This document shows positions 8,844-20,466 of a stretch of DNA of 36,366 bases, piece after piece; position 1 is the stretch's first letter, and the number at the start of each line of letters is the position of its first letter. The stretch covers positions 1 to 36,366 of the forward strand of contig MNCI01000146.1 in the NCBI GenBank assembly GCA_015680685.1. Reading direction: 5' to 3'. A model generated the notes under the pieces. The model ran no database searches and was not told the DNA's origin. It saw nothing but the letters and a program-made list of their open reading frames with translations. Source of the DNA: Gnetum montanum. Lineage: Eukaryota; Streptophyta; Gnetopsida; Gnetales; Gnetaceae. The translations under genes and the position numbers were made by a program.

Positions 8844-11227
8844 TGGAGATGCAAGATGATCAACTGGAATAGGATGTGAGGGCTAGAGAGGACTGTTGGG
8901 CTAGAAAAAAGGTCATTTCCTTGATTTATTATCCAAACCACTTGGTTGAAAAAATGGTTATGAGTGTATAGCCCTTGTAGCATTTTGTTGTTGTGACTGT
9001 GGAGGAATATCGCCCTACATAGATGGAGTAGCAGGTAATTTGGTTGAAGGTGGAGGTGTAGTTGTAGAGGGATGTGAAGGATGATAAGGATACAGATATG
9101 GCTTTTCCCCCTAAGTAGATGGTGAATGTGCGCGATGATACTCTGGAGGGTAATAGTGATGCTGGAATGATGCATGACTTGTAGAACTTCTAGGGGAGAT
9201 GGGCTTCTAAACATAGTACCTATATGGATTTGGTTGCTTATAAGGGTACTGCTGCCTTGGTGGTGGAATTCCCCATGATTTTGATTGGTACCATTGTTGG
9301 TATTGATCATAAGGCTATGGAGAGCTTGTTATTGTTGGTGGAACTACCTTAGACTACCTTGAGGGTAAGGCAATTATCTAGAAGCTTGTCTACATGCTAG
9401 GCAAGGATTCAATGTGTACACTCTAGACTCTTTTAAGTGTAACACTACAGGGCAACATCCCTTTGGATATTCATATTAGCAAATGTGACATTTAGTTTCA
9501 TTATCAGAGTTAGACTCCACAACTTCCTCTATTGCAACAGCTTTTCCCTTACCTCTTTGATAAGCATGTTCAACTTCTTTTCGTATCTTGCAATTATGAT
9601 CACTATTTTGCTCTTTGGATTCTTCAGCAATCTTCAAAGTAGTTTAAAACTTTTCATTCAAAGAGTTTCATAACTTGTCAACCTTGGCTGAAATATCAGA
9701 AATAGATTTTTGGATGGGCAAGGTCTTTCTGTTCACCACTTCATCAAGTTATGACTCCTCCTTGTCACAAAATCAGACCTCTCATTTTCTGATGGAAGGA
9801 TCCCTATTATACCCTTTAGCACTTTCCCTATTTTGTAGCTCACCTTCTTCTTCTGCTACTTGCTCAATTAACCTTTGGATCTAATGAGCTCTCAATTTAG
9901 ACAACCTTCCTTGGGCATATACCCCAAGGGTTCTTCTTGTTTCGAATCTGAGCCCATCTATGATATGACGAAGTTGTTCTCTCTGAGAGTAACCATGGCC
10001 AGGGAATCGATGTAGGAGTGAATAGTATTGGCCCATGTAGGCATCCAAGGGTTCATGTGCTCCTTGTTTCCAGCCTTGGATTTGCCTTCTCAGATTAGGC
10101 ACTTTGGAGTATGTCTAGTATTTATCGTTGAATAGTTCTAGTATGGTACTTCATCTATAGATAGATTTCAGCTCTAAGGACCAATCCAACTTTCAACTTC
10201 TTTAATGAGTGTTCTTGGGAAAAGTTTGAGTTTTTTCCACTCATTCTCTATGTTTTGTAAGGCATAGGCATCTTGAAAATCTTGTAGATGTGTTTGCAGA
10301 TCAGAATTGTATCCCCCCTCAAATCTTGGAATATTGTTCATATCTAGGTGCTTGATCTAACTATCCTTCATATGCCTGGTTGGGATTTTAACTACCTTTG
10401 TAATATTGAGCATACTTCGAGTCACCAATAAAGGTTCATCATCATCGCTGTTTTGATGACATTGATGATGGTTTCAGCCACCCCTTCGATTTTGGTGGCT
10501 TTCATGGTCATTGTTATTTCACCGAGCACCTTCATCATAGTTGTTTTGATGGTGGCTTCCATGAGAACCATCATATGAAGAGGAATGTTTGGAATCAGAT
10601 GAAGAGGATGAAGAGGAATGTGGACTGCCATCACCACTGCGTTGTCCACCATCACTCTTACACTTGTTACGATTACCATCCTTAGATCCCTTATTGTTGT
10701 GATGTTTACCTGAGTTCCTACCTTGGCTATCACTTTTTCTTGAACCTAATTTATGAATATTCAATCACAGGGTTAGGTTTACACCCTCACCATCAGTAGT
10801 AGGGGGTGAAAAATCTTCATGCTAAGAACCTTTCAAGGAAGGATCCTCATTGTCCTCTTGATCTAGTAGGAATAAGGGGTTAGTGTAATGATTCCCCTTT
10901 GTAGCTTCATGGAGTTTCTCCTAACGTTAATCTTGTTTGCATTATGTTTTAGTGGGACAATAGTTTCGAGTGTCAACCACCCACAACCTATTCTTCATGA
11001 AGATCTGCTATGCCCAACTCCTTAGGGATCTTAAATAGCATCCTGGGCACAGATCTATCAAGGGGCAAGATGACCTTGCCCTCCATATCATGTTATCTCA
11101 TGTATTCATCCTAATGTAGGATGAAGGTGAAATTTGGCACAAACTCATTTGGATGAGTGTATACCACCTTGCATTCTTATGGAATCGATGGTTTGGTATC
11201 CTCGTGCTTGTGAGAAGAAGAAGACAT
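8844..11227 (-). pseudogene. Element B gag
   Basis: The ATG at 11,227 (MSSSSHKHED) matches the start of gag in A, with THPNEFVPNFTFILH downstream. A Ser/His/Gly-rich linker is open at 10,519-10,764. The helical part is clear at 9,881-10,102 (MPNLRRQIQGW, YYSLLHRFPGHGYSQREQLR, LGVYAQGRLSKLRAH). The zinc knuckle near 9,440-9,485 reads CHIC-stop-YEYPKGCCP. The Pro/Gln/His-rich tail follows to about 8,850, with frameshifts. At least ten stops or shifts are visible, so this is the most decayed full-length gag here. Confidence 0.85.
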
Positions 11228-11362
11228 TTTGCAAAACAAAACAAAATTGTTAGTGTGCTTTTATCACTCTATGTATAGTGGGAATGATATTGACATTTAG
11301 GTTCATACAACAATATAATGGTGTTCACTTAAATCTAAATAGCACACATTCCATAAACAAAG

Positions 11363-11380
11363 TCCCTAGTAATGGTGCCA
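11363..11380 (-). other. Primer binding site of element B (decayed)
   Basis: TGGTGCCATTACTAGGGA on the minus strand, one base from the LTR, as in A. It differs at further positions from the tRNA-Asp complement but keeps TGGTGCC and GGGA. Confidence 0.7.
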
Positions 11381-11381
11381 G

Positions 11382-12245
11382 TGATGAGCGGTGAGGTACC
11401 CCCTACACCAACCATACGAATCACGAAGTGTTCACACGTGATCCAGTTGAATTCCACAAACTTTGCCATTTCCAGTGCACTAGCCCTTTAGAAAGTGAAT
11501 CTAGTCTTAAGGTCAGTCATTGTCCTCCCAATTACACTTATGACTTTTTTTGGTATGGTTAAGTGTAATTGAGGCATTCAATTTTTATCATTTTTATGTT
11601 TTATAGTTGCGTGCTTGAATTGTAGATAAAAAGGGATTTGATTAACTAATCTAAATTAAACTAATTAACTGATCATTTAACTAATCCTAACATAAGTATT
11701 CATTCCCACTTTCTGTACATGTCATGAACCCACGTATCCACTACTGGGTGACCAAGCACTACACTATTGGGCATACCCAGCAATAATGCTATTGGGATTA
11801 CCAAGTGAATACGTGTTACGCTTGAAGGAATCGTACTTATGTGTGTAATCTATCTCGTTTAATTATCTCATTAGCATAATAATTGGAAAATATTTAATAA
11901 TTAATTGAAAACATATAACAAATAATTTGAAATAGTAAATGCATAAATAAAATAGCTAATCTATCCAAAGTGTTGCAAGGTTTATTAGAAAGCTCATCTT
12001 TATTGCTGCACACACTCAATTCTAAGCATGACAATGCTTGAATAAAGATCCATACACTTAATGACTCTTGCTGTGGGCACTTGGAGGAAAAGTTCTAAGT
12101 TTCAAATGGAAAAAATGCAAGAGCTCTGTGACAATTATAATCTACTATGCCATAAATGCAGCTGCAAGCACGTATTTATAGCTAAAAATCATGAAAACTG
12201 ACACTACGTCGATGGGGCCTCGTCTACGCATGGTAAGATGATCAC
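11382..12245 (-). repeat. LTR B (5' LTR of element B)
   Basis: The inner end is TGATGAGCGG on the plus strand. TATTTATA (a minus-strand TATAAATA box) is at 12,174-12,181 and the AATAAA signal at 11,999-12,004, 169 bp apart, as in the other LTRs. U3 has CGTCGA (12,208) and CGTCTA (12,222), 14 bp apart. The outer end near 12,245 (minus-strand TGATC) is less certain. It is clearly diverged from LTR A and lacks the long repeats. Confidence 0.8.
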
Positions 12246-12324
12246 ATACATACTCTCATGCCCCTTTGAATTTTATTCCTTATTCATTGCAATAAGAAGA
12301 CATAAACATAGCCATAGATTGCTT

Positions 12325-12556
12325 GGAGCAAATATGTTGGTATTATGAATGAAATATTATGTAGTGTTGTAGATAGGCTCTCCTTGGAATGTTATGGATG
12401 ATATATTATTTAACGATACCAATAAGCTCTCCCTCTAGCGTTATGGATGGAATATTATTTAACAATACTGATAAGCTCTCTTTGAAGCATTATGGATGAA
12501 ATATTATTTAGCATTACCGATAATCTCTCCCTCTAGCATTAACAATAGAGTTTGCC
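12325..12556. repeat. 49-bp minisatellite
   Basis: CTCTC-anchored units start at 12,378, 12,427, 12,476 and 12,525, exactly 49 bp apart, with a partial unit before. Each holds GTTATGGATG, AATATTATTTA and a GATAA block. About four and a half copies; no coding sense. Confidence 0.85.
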
Positions 12557-13380
12557 TCTTGGCCAAAAAAATAGAGAATAACATTTAATATCATCTTCAT
12601 GTTTGTATCTTATTTTGCTATATTTTTTAATATAAACATGGCATTTGATAACTTTGAATCTTGGATTATGATGCTTTTGATATTATTTTCATGTATTCTT
12701 AGTTTGAATCCCTAATGTGGACATAAAATATGATTGAAAGATAATGAGTCCAAGTGCATGCTAGAACTAACACTTCGAACACTTCTATCCTTGTAATTTC
12801 AATTTCTTAAACTTGTTCATGACTGAATTTCTTGTGTTGTTTAATGGCTTTAAGGAGATAAATTTGATTATCTAACATTCTACACTTAGCAATCATACCC
12901 AAATAAAAAAGAAATTAATATCTAAGAAATAAATTAATTATTCAAATTTCATTAGAATCTTTCCTACATGAACTTGTAGTTGAAAAGAAACATTTTTAAG
13001 AATTAAATATTTAACTCTATAGGAGAGATCATTATTATGTTTTTGCTACTAAAAAATAATGACACACCGATGTTTTCAAATAGAATAGAAAACAAGGGAT
13101 CAAAGATATTTTAAAATATAAACAAAGAAAGTAGATGAGATACGTTGATCACTAAGAATGATATCATTGATGCTTCGTTAAAAGTTGTTATAGATTCTAG
13201 ATGTTAATTTCTAAGCATGATGTGCAATTGGACACTAAAAAAATATGCGAAAATGGGTCTTTACTTTTACAAAAAGAACATTTAGAAGAAATGATTCTCA
13301 TATATTGAAGACAAGTGTCAATAGGAAGACCTTAATGTATAAGAAATCATAAAAAATATGAATTTTTAGAAAGGTAGAAA
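12557..13380. other. AT-rich stretch without recognised features
   Basis: I see no gene, repeat or element end here. It probably belongs to older, decayed insertions such as the LINE-like relic that follows. Confidence 0.5.
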
Positions 13381-14065
13381 CTTTTCAAATATTGTCCACT
13401 TTTCTAATGCAAAGTGTAGTGATAATTATGCTCTCTAGGTCTTTTTAATTTGGTATGAATAAAATCATTCTTCGTAATAATCTCATATGCAACTATAGAG
13501 TTAAAAGGAAAAATAGATCTATTATCTTTCCAAAAAAATATCTAGAAAAACTTGATGTAAACTATTGTCAACTTTAAATAAATTATAACAATCATGAATT
13601 AATTTTTCAAGTTTTTTTTCTCTCTTTAGACCATAGTAGCTAAAGACCTTCTTCCATGTCATTCATCTATCATAAACATATTAACAAAAAACTATAGTGA
13701 TTCCAAATTTTCTCCAAGTGGTGCACAATTTAGATGAATAAGTAGGCCAAGCTCCTTTATTAAAAGGAAGCGACTATGGACTAATTTGCTTAATTATATC
13801 TTATGAAACTATAATACAATTGTAATTTCAATACTTTCTAAGCATGTACCATGTCTTCCAAATTTATTTAAGTCTTGTATAACCATCAATAGAAATGATC
13901 TAAGGAAAAAGTAGATAGTGTTTAAAAATTTTTCTTGCGTAAGTCTATTTCTCAAAAAGGAGCATCCAAACATCATTTTCATCAATGCATTTTATAATCC
14001 ATTTTGCTGAGAGACTCTTTGGTTATAACAATTAGGAAGACCAAGTCTTCCTAACCAAATCTAGA
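13381..14065 (-). pseudogene. LINE-like reverse transcriptase C-terminal relic
   Basis: The minus strand shows WLGRLGLPNCYNQ and, after a frameshift, SLSAKWIIKCIDENDVW, the pattern with which plant LINE polymerases enter their C-terminal part (GGLG-[IL]-N...LLAKW...W). The next ~200 codons have only a handful of stops but no motif I can name. Assignment rests on this one block and is tentative. No poly-A tail or target duplication was identified. Confidence 0.35.
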
Positions 14066-14719
14066 AAAGCCTTCTCTATTTTGCTTAACAAACTAATGAA
14101 ATCCACAAATAATTTGATTAATTCTATCATAAAATTTTTTTATAAGAGCCTAAAAACTAGAGCAATAAACATAAGTAGACTAAAGCATATGCGGAATAAC
14201 TAAAACTTTACTTGCATGTGCAAGGTTTCTTCCTTTTATTTATCAAGCTTCTTTTCAATTTTATCAACAAAAAAATTCCACAAAATATTTAAATTACATT
14301 CAAAATAAAAAGGTATTTCTAAAATATTAAACACAATTTTTTTTCAAGATTTTTCAATGCTTGAGATTAACCCACTCATCAATATTATCACTGTAGTAAT
14401 AAATAGTAGATTTTTGTTAATTGACACAAGAGCTAATTAATTTAACATTTTCTTCCACTCTAGCTAATATAATTTTGATATATTATAGAGAATTATTTAT
14501 CATAAAAAATAATACTAATGCTAATCCTCAAGTTACTATAATTTTTGGATTGAGTTTCCCCTTTTTCTCTTTAGTGGCTAGTTCGTTAAGGTTATCTTTT
14601 GATCCCTATCTTTTTATTATTACATTAATTTTTTTTGTATAATTTGCATTATAATCTTAAAAAAATATTATTAAAGAAATATCAATTAATGATCAAGGTA
14701 CATAACTAATTAACATGCA
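14066..14719. other. AT-rich stretch without recognised features
   Basis: No gene is supported. A 73-codon plus-strand frame at 14,421-14,642 is hydrophobic low-complexity sequence of the sort AT-rich DNA yields by chance. Confidence 0.5.
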
Positions 14720-15000
14720 CTTTGTAGATAATTCATCATGATGAGAAGTAATTTACCTATGCCTTCAATCTTCATAAGTGTTGCTCATTGCCAACCTTAA
14801 TTCTTGGAAGGAATTTATATTATTTAACCTCTATGAAGTCTTATTTGTTAGGTGTCATGTGTTTAGAATACCCACTATCAATAATTGAAACATGTGAGTA
14901 GGTTTCTTTCCATGTTAAATACCGCCATGTTTGGGTTCCTTCCTTTACTTTTTTTAGCCTTAGTTTCTGCATCTTCATGTCTATGGAGGGTCTTGAAACC
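14720..15000 (-). pseudogene. Ty1/copia protease relic
   Basis: From 15,000 downwards the minus strand is open for more than 45 codons and contains IIDSGYSKHMTPNK, the copia pattern W-x-DSG-[CA]-[ST]-x-HMT around the active Asp (GAT at 14,877-14,879). After a stop and a shift, EGIGKLLL matches the usual G-x-GK block downstream. It is about 280 bp of a copia gag-pol; no LTRs were found. It belongs to a superfamily different from the rest of the window. Confidence 0.6.
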
Positions 15001-15188
15001 TAAAATATTTTTTATTAATAATGTTTTCCCACAAGACATATAGTTAAATTTTATGTATAATTAAATTAGAACATTATAACTTATTATTTCTTACCAAAAT
15101 GGAATCCATAACTTAGATTTAACATATTAAAAATCTTATTACTAAGCTAAGACCGTATTGTTTTATCTTCATGTTTGTTTTCATTATT

Positions 15189-16039
15189 TGATTTTTTTAT
15201 TATTAAAGTAATAAGAAGAACCGTATAATTCAACCATATAAGTGAAAAGTGTTCACATGTGACCAAATCGTGATCTGTGAATCAATAATGCAAGTCTACT
15301 AGTGAGTTGATTGTAAGTTTATGATTTTTGTTTTCTCACTTGAAGTTAGCAAAGTGTAAAATGTGTGGTTTAACTCTTAGTGAGGTATATGATTAGTTGA
15401 TATTTTTTCATCTTTAAGTGTGCTAAGGGTAAACATAATAAAAATTATTATAACTGCTATCACTAAGTGCAATGAAAATAGAAAGCTATTCTAGCCTATT
15501 GGTGATAAGTATATGGTCTTAGTTTATCATACATGTCTTGCGCTAATGTAATTGTTACTGGAATCACTAGGTAACTTTACCATTGAGTAAATAAAAGAAA
15601 ATCACTTCTAGGTTACCAAAAAATTATAGTTTATGCTTGAAACCAGTCAAACTTATTCTACTCATATTAATGAACATTGGAATAGTAAATGACTTTGAAA
15701 TTGTAAATGACATAGACAAGTAAATCTATTCTATGTGAGATGTTGCAATGATGAAGAACAATCTTGATCTCTACTGTCATTCATGAATTATATCTAGGAA
15801 CAATCCACTCAAATAAAGATGTTGTACAACTATAATTCACCATACTACAAGCATTCATAGCCAACACTAAATTCATAAAAATTAAACTACAAGAATTTCA
15901 TTATGGGTTGGCAAAAATGTATATTTTGACATGATAGTGGGCTTGTATTTATAGGCATAACCATGGCCCACTACATCATATATATGAAATCATATATTGA
16001 GCTACGATATCACAATTAACAACATTAAAGGTTTTATCA
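15189..16039 (-). repeat. LTR C (3' LTR of element C)
   Basis: The outer part is decayed, but CAACCATATAAG (15,231), TATTTATA (15,946-15,953) and GATATC (16,006-16,011) follow the order of the other LTRs. The inner end is TATCA at 16,039, next to the polypurine tract. TACATC (15,972) and GAAATC (15,986) are 14 bp apart and the first lies 18 bp from the TATA box. The start at 15,189 is approximate. The AATAAA signal is lost. Confidence 0.7.
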
Positions 16040-16055
16040 TACCCCTATGACTAAC
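16040..16055 (-). other. Polypurine tract of element C
   Basis: The minus strand reads TTAGTCATAGGGGTA directly before the LTR start, matching the same position in E and F. It would prime plus-strand synthesis. Confidence 0.7.
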
Positions 16056-16279
16056 TAAAAACTCATCCTTGAGTTCAAACGAAAGGGGAATAGAGTCACT
16101 ATAACTTTTGGGGTTACATAGACTCAATAACATGACATATATACATGACTAAATACTGACTATGAATGTTGCATCTTTGTTCGAATGATGTTACAAAATT
16201 GTCAAACAAAGCATGATTGACACATGACAAAATTTTATGATAAAAATAAATAAATAAAACACAATTGAAGCTCGATGTA

Positions 16280-17613
16280 GTCTCTTAAGTTCCTGGTGGT
16301 GGCATCTTCTCTATTCACTCCTTCCCTCTATTATCTAGCTTCTTAAATTGATATTTATTCAATAGTGATCTTAGCTTGTCTTCTTCAATCCTAAAATCAT
16401 GTATAGTCCTTGCCATCTTGGTGATGTTTTTTGATGTCAGCACTTCCCATGGACATGGCAATTTTGGAAACATGTGGTTGGTCTTGACATACCATGCTAC
16501 AAACTATGTTTATTCCACTTTAAAAGCCTTGGCCATTTTTTCTAACTCTTGATAGACTATCATTCCTCTAGCCAGGTTTGTTGCTACATCCTTTGATCTT
16601 AGCAACTTGCTTTGACTACTTGAACCTGAAAGTTTATAATGTGGAGCTTTTGTTGTGCATCTTTTCTATTTCCAAATTCTTTTTCATACATGGTAGCCAA
16701 CTACTACTCTAATTTTATTCTTGGTTTTCCTACTCTCAATATGGCTAAGTTAGCATAGTGAAAATTCTCTAATCCCATGTGCTCTATTAGATCCTTAATT
16801 TGCAAGTCTTTATTTCTGAGTTAGCTTGATGAACCAAGGCAAGACTTTCTAGGATGGTTTGCTAATCAAGTAGCTATTGTGTGATGGAATTGATCTTGGC
16901 TTTGGTCATTTTTATCTCCTTTTTATTACTTTGCTTATACATTTCCACTTGGTCTTTGAAGTGTTCCATGAGCTACTCATGCTTTTTGACCTTGTTTTAC
17001 CATGCGCTAATCTAAATAGTTGATTTTTACTTGACTACACATCTTCTATTTATAAGGTTCTATTCTCTTTGGCCAATTGTCTCATATCTTGGTTGACTCT
17101 TGTAAATTGTTCTATTAACTAAGGAATGCTTTTCTCAAGCATATTCTTTTATTTTTCTACATTTTTCAACCTAAGATTCTTTGCAGAAATTTTCTTATTT
17201 TCTTCTTCTAGTGCAACAATTGCTCTTGCATGAGCATATGTTCGGGCTTTTGCAACTAAACCATTCCACACTACTTTCTTCCTTTCTATTTCTAGTTGCT
17301 TCTGCTTGGCCATTATTTTTATCACTTACAAATAATGCATTCCAAATTACTTTTCCCTTTTTCATTTCTAGCTTCTTTTACCTTGTCATCATCCAATTCA
17401 TCTAGTCATTCCTGAATTATTACAACTATTCTAGTGTTATGTATCATGCAAGGTCTTGCATCTCAATTCTTAATTGGGTTAATTCCTCTTGTAACTTTTG
17501 CACTTTAGCTTGTTCATGTTGCATCCTAGTTTCTATGATGATTAGCTTCCCTTTGGTTGAAATTAATTCTAGCTATACTACAATGATATTGTTGGGGATA
17601 TTAAAAAGATTTT
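16280..17613 (-). pseudogene. Element C ORF3, long coiled-coil part
   Basis: The minus strand from 17,613 encodes, with many stops, a long Glu/Lys/Gln-rich chain. The best piece includes STKGKLIIIETRMQHEQAK and VQKLQEELTQLRIEMQDLA, with leucine-type residues at heptad spacing. ORF3 of element E has a similar charged part after its conserved domain (TENKRVVEEKEKVDW). The N-terminal domain seen in B and E is missing because LTR D replaces it. The protein would be long and rod-like; its role is unknown. Confidence 0.5.
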
Positions 17614-17664
17614 GCATCCTTGGTCTTTTCTATAGTAGTCTATTAAAAAAATATTCATGCTTAG

Positions 17665-18028
17665 TGATGAGCTGCGATATTGCGTACATGATATCGTGTA
17701 CGCGATATCGCATTTGCCACACGATATCACATCTTGCCTCATCTTCTATAAATAAGAGGCAGCTTCCCTTGTTCAAGGGAGTTAGACTTAGACCCTTAGC
17801 TAAACTCTTGCAGTTTTACCATTCCAAAGTTAGAATAATTCCTGTGTGCCCGCAGTAGGAGTCATAGAGTAAACGGATCTTTATTCGAGCAATTTGTACC
17901 TGAGCACACATTTGTGTACGGCAATAAAGATGAACTTTATGATAAACCTTGCAACATACAGATTAAGCTAAATAGTAATTAATTATTTTTGAATGTTTAA
18001 ATGCTTTCCTAGTTAATTAATCTCTCTC
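17665..18028 (+). repeat. LTR D (5' LTR of element D), cut by gap
   Basis: It starts TGATGAGCTG. U3 has GATATT (17,676) and GATATC (17,690, 17,704, 17,723), followed by TATAAATA (17,747-17,754), 18 bp after the last. AATAAA is at 17,923-17,928. Segment 17,682-17,703 is a 22-bp palindrome with one mismatched pair. This is the best preserved promoter in the window. The last part of the LTR lies in the N run. Confidence 0.85.
17747..17754 (+). promoter_or_regulatory. TATA box of LTR D
   Basis: TATAAATA, followed by AGAGGCAG. Equivalent boxes are at 4,089 (decayed), 12,174, 15,946, 23,631 and 28,291 on the minus strand. In those with an intact AATAAA, the distance to it is about 160-170 nt, consistent with an R region between the two. 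Confidence 0.8.
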
Positions 18029-18577
18029 NNNNNNNNNNNNNNNNNNNNNNNNNNNNNNNNNNNNNNNNNNNNNNNNNNNNNNNNNNNNNNNNNNNNNNNN
18101 NNNNNNNNNNNNNNNNNNNNNNNNNNNNNNNNNNNNNNNNNNNNNNNNNNNNNNNNNNNNNNNNNNNNNNNNNNNNNNNNNNNNNNNNNNNNNNNNNNNN
18201 NNNNNNNNNNNNNNNNNNNNNNNNNNNNNNNNNNNNNNNNNNNNNNNNNNNNNNNNNNNNNNNNNNNNNNNNNNNNNNNNNNNNNNNNNNNNNNNNNNNN
18301 NNNNNNNNNNNNNNNNNNNNNNNNNNNNNNNNNNNNNNNNNNNNNNNNNNNNNNNNNNNNNNNNNNNNNNNNNNNNNNNNNNNNNNNNNNNNNNNNNNNN
18401 NNNNNNNNNNNNNNNNNNNNNNNNNNNNNNNNNNNNNNNNNNNNNNNNNNNNNNNNNNNNNNNNNNNNNNNNNNNNNNNNNNNNNNNNNNNNNNNNNNNN
18501 NNNNNNNNNNNNNNNNNNNNNNNNNNNNNNNNNNNNNNNNNNNNNNNNNNNNNNNNNNNNNNNNNNNNNNNNNNNNN
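18029..18577. other. Assembly gap (549 N)
   Basis: The run hides the end of LTR D, the primer site and the gag N-terminus. By comparison with A and F about 1 kb or more should lie here, so the N count probably understates the true gap. Confidence 0.95.
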
Positions 18578-20466
18578 AGATTCCCCACCAAACGATGTTC
18601 CTCCTCCTAACGATGGTTAGGAGGTGGTGTATCAGAACCTACACTCCACGATTCACAACCTTGGTTCTGATACCCACGAACACAAAGTGTTCAAAGAAGG
18701 AACACAACCACACGATAAGGATGGACATTCTGATCATGATCACGATTATGGCCAAGACCACAAAAGAGAAGGTAGAAAACCCCATCATGGTAATGGTTCT
18801 CCTTCTTCTTCACCTTCATCGTCACATTCATCATCTCCTTCAGTGTCCGGATGCAGTCATAAGGAAACTAACCGTAAGGATAAAGGAAAACATAGTGAAA
18901 AACATCGACAAGATAGTTGAGAATGAGGACGAGGGCACTCTAAGGAATCAAGACATGGAAGAAGGGAGAGTAGGGAACCGTGTAGACACCATATACACTA
19001 TGAACGAGATGATCATGAAGAACCCCTACTTGCAACTAGAAGCATGCTAGATATAATGGAGGCCATAAGAGTTCCCACAAGGCACTAAAAGGATAGTAGG
19101 ATCAAGAGGTTAGACATGAACAACATCTGACGATTTGAAGGGGGATACAACATTGATTCTCAAAACCATTTACAAGCATTCCATGATGCATGCGCCTTGA
19201 AAACATAGAAAATGAATGGCAAAAACTAAAGTTGTTCCCAAGGACATTAGTGAAAGAAGCTGAAAGTTGGTATCGGTCCTTAGAACCGAAATCCATTTGG
19301 AGGTGGAGTACAATGTTAGAATTTTTTAATGATAAGTGTCAAACATACTCCCGAGTGTCTAACTTGTGAAAGAAAATCCAAGGATGGAAGCAAGGAAATC
19401 ATGAACCCTTGGATGCTACCATGGACTGCTATTACGCACTGTTACATCGTTGCCTTGGCCATGGTTATTCGCAGCGGGATCAACTATGTCATATCGTAGA
19501 TGGACATAGGCATGAAACAAGAAGAACCCTTGGGATGTATGCCCAAGGAAGGTTATCGGAGCTTATGTCTCATCAAATCCATAGATTGCTAGAGCAAGTA
19601 GCCAAAGAAGAAGGTGAGCTACGGAAGAGATAAAGTGCAGAAGAATACAACAAAGATCCTTCCCTCAAAAAAAGGGAAGTGAGATTTTGTGAGGAGGAAG
19701 AAGAGTCACCACTCAAAGAGATGGTGAATAGGAAAGCTTTGCCACTCCAAAAGTTAACCAAAGTATCGACAAAGGTAGACCAAATGTGGGACTCCTTGGA
19801 TAGTAGGTTTGAAATTGTTCTTAAAATTTTAGAGGAGTATAGAGAGCGAGGTAGTGACCATGAGAAAAAGAAAAAGAGAGAAATAGACAACGCACATAAC
19901 AAGGGTAAGGGTAAAATGGCCATCACCGAAGAGGTTGTGCATTCAGATATGGACAATGACGATGGATGTGAGATATGCCAATATGACCATCCTAAGGGAT
20001 GTTGCCCAGTAATCTCACATCAACAAGATTTTGGGGGTGTATGCACTCAATCCATGATTTAATAAATGGCAAGCACCTTGATGGTTACCTTATCCCCAAG
20101 GTAACCCATGGCAATTCCACCAACCTTAAACATATTACCCTAGTGGAACTCCACCATAACCCGTTGAGTAAAATCAATAGTGGAAATATCCACAGTCATG
20201 GGGGATGTCACCACCAAGCCAACAATACCCTATCGGCAACTAGACCCATATGGCTACTACGTGCAGCATCCGGTCTCTCCTCATGACACTGTTGGTCACG
20301 TTACACCACAACATCACTACCAAGCTTGGGAGTATTTTAGAACTCCTTCTCCTAGAGGAGATAACCCACAAGCATACCATCCTTCGAATCCATCTGCAAC
20401 TCTCACACAAATAACTCTAGTACCACCTGCTCCAGCAATGCAAGGGGAACTCCCTACTCAACCGTA
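18578..20466 (+). pseudogene. Element D gag
   Basis: The start is in the gap. In order: a His/Ser-rich linker (HHGNGSPSSSPSS), the capsid domain from about 19,127 (RFEGGYNIDSQNHLQAFHD), the helical part at 19,409-19,633 (MDATMDCYYALLHRCLGHGY), a Lys/Glu linker, the zinc knuckle CEICQYDHPKGCCP at 19,967-20,005, and a Pro/Gln/Tyr-rich tail to the stop at 20,465-20,467. There are several shifts and stops (for example at 19,631), but the 19,409-20,062 part is well preserved. The knuckle reads C-x2-C-x3-H-x4-C if the second Cys of the pair is used, the spacing common in Athila-type gags. Confidence 0.9.

Larger units (their letters stand above)
4136..12245 (-). mobile_element. Element B: Ty3/gypsy element with ORF3, lacking reverse transcriptase
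   Basis: On the minus strand: LTR B (12,245-11,382), primer site, gag, protease, RNase H, integrase, pol end, 3' non-coding region, ORF3 leader and ORF3, then LTR A. It is the only copy here that keeps RNase H and integrase. LTR A and LTR B differ clearly in sequence and in insertions, so they cannot be a simple pair from one integration unless one was replaced by recombination. Every coding block has stops or lost catalytic residues, so it is not active. Confidence 0.85.
15189..17664 (-). mobile_element. Element C: 3' end fragment
   Basis: Only the LTR, polypurine tract and coiled-coil half of ORF3 remain. The 5' side is cut at 17,664 by LTR D, which lies in the opposite orientation. Confidence 0.65.

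Noticed and set aside
14421-14642. Hydrophobic 73-codon frame
   Set aside because: Low-complexity AT-rich sequence with no family resemblance and no conserved partner.
18013-18591. 192-codon minus-strand reading frame across the N run
   Set aside because: It consists of N bases and has no sequence support.
18603-18624. Perfect 9-bp stem with 4-nt loop (CCTCCTAAC / GTTAGGAGG) next to the gap
   Set aside because: A near copy (8 of 9 pairs) lies in gag of A at 2,487-2,508 as part of the coding sequence; it is more likely a by-product of a conserved Pro/Asp/Glu stretch than a structured element.
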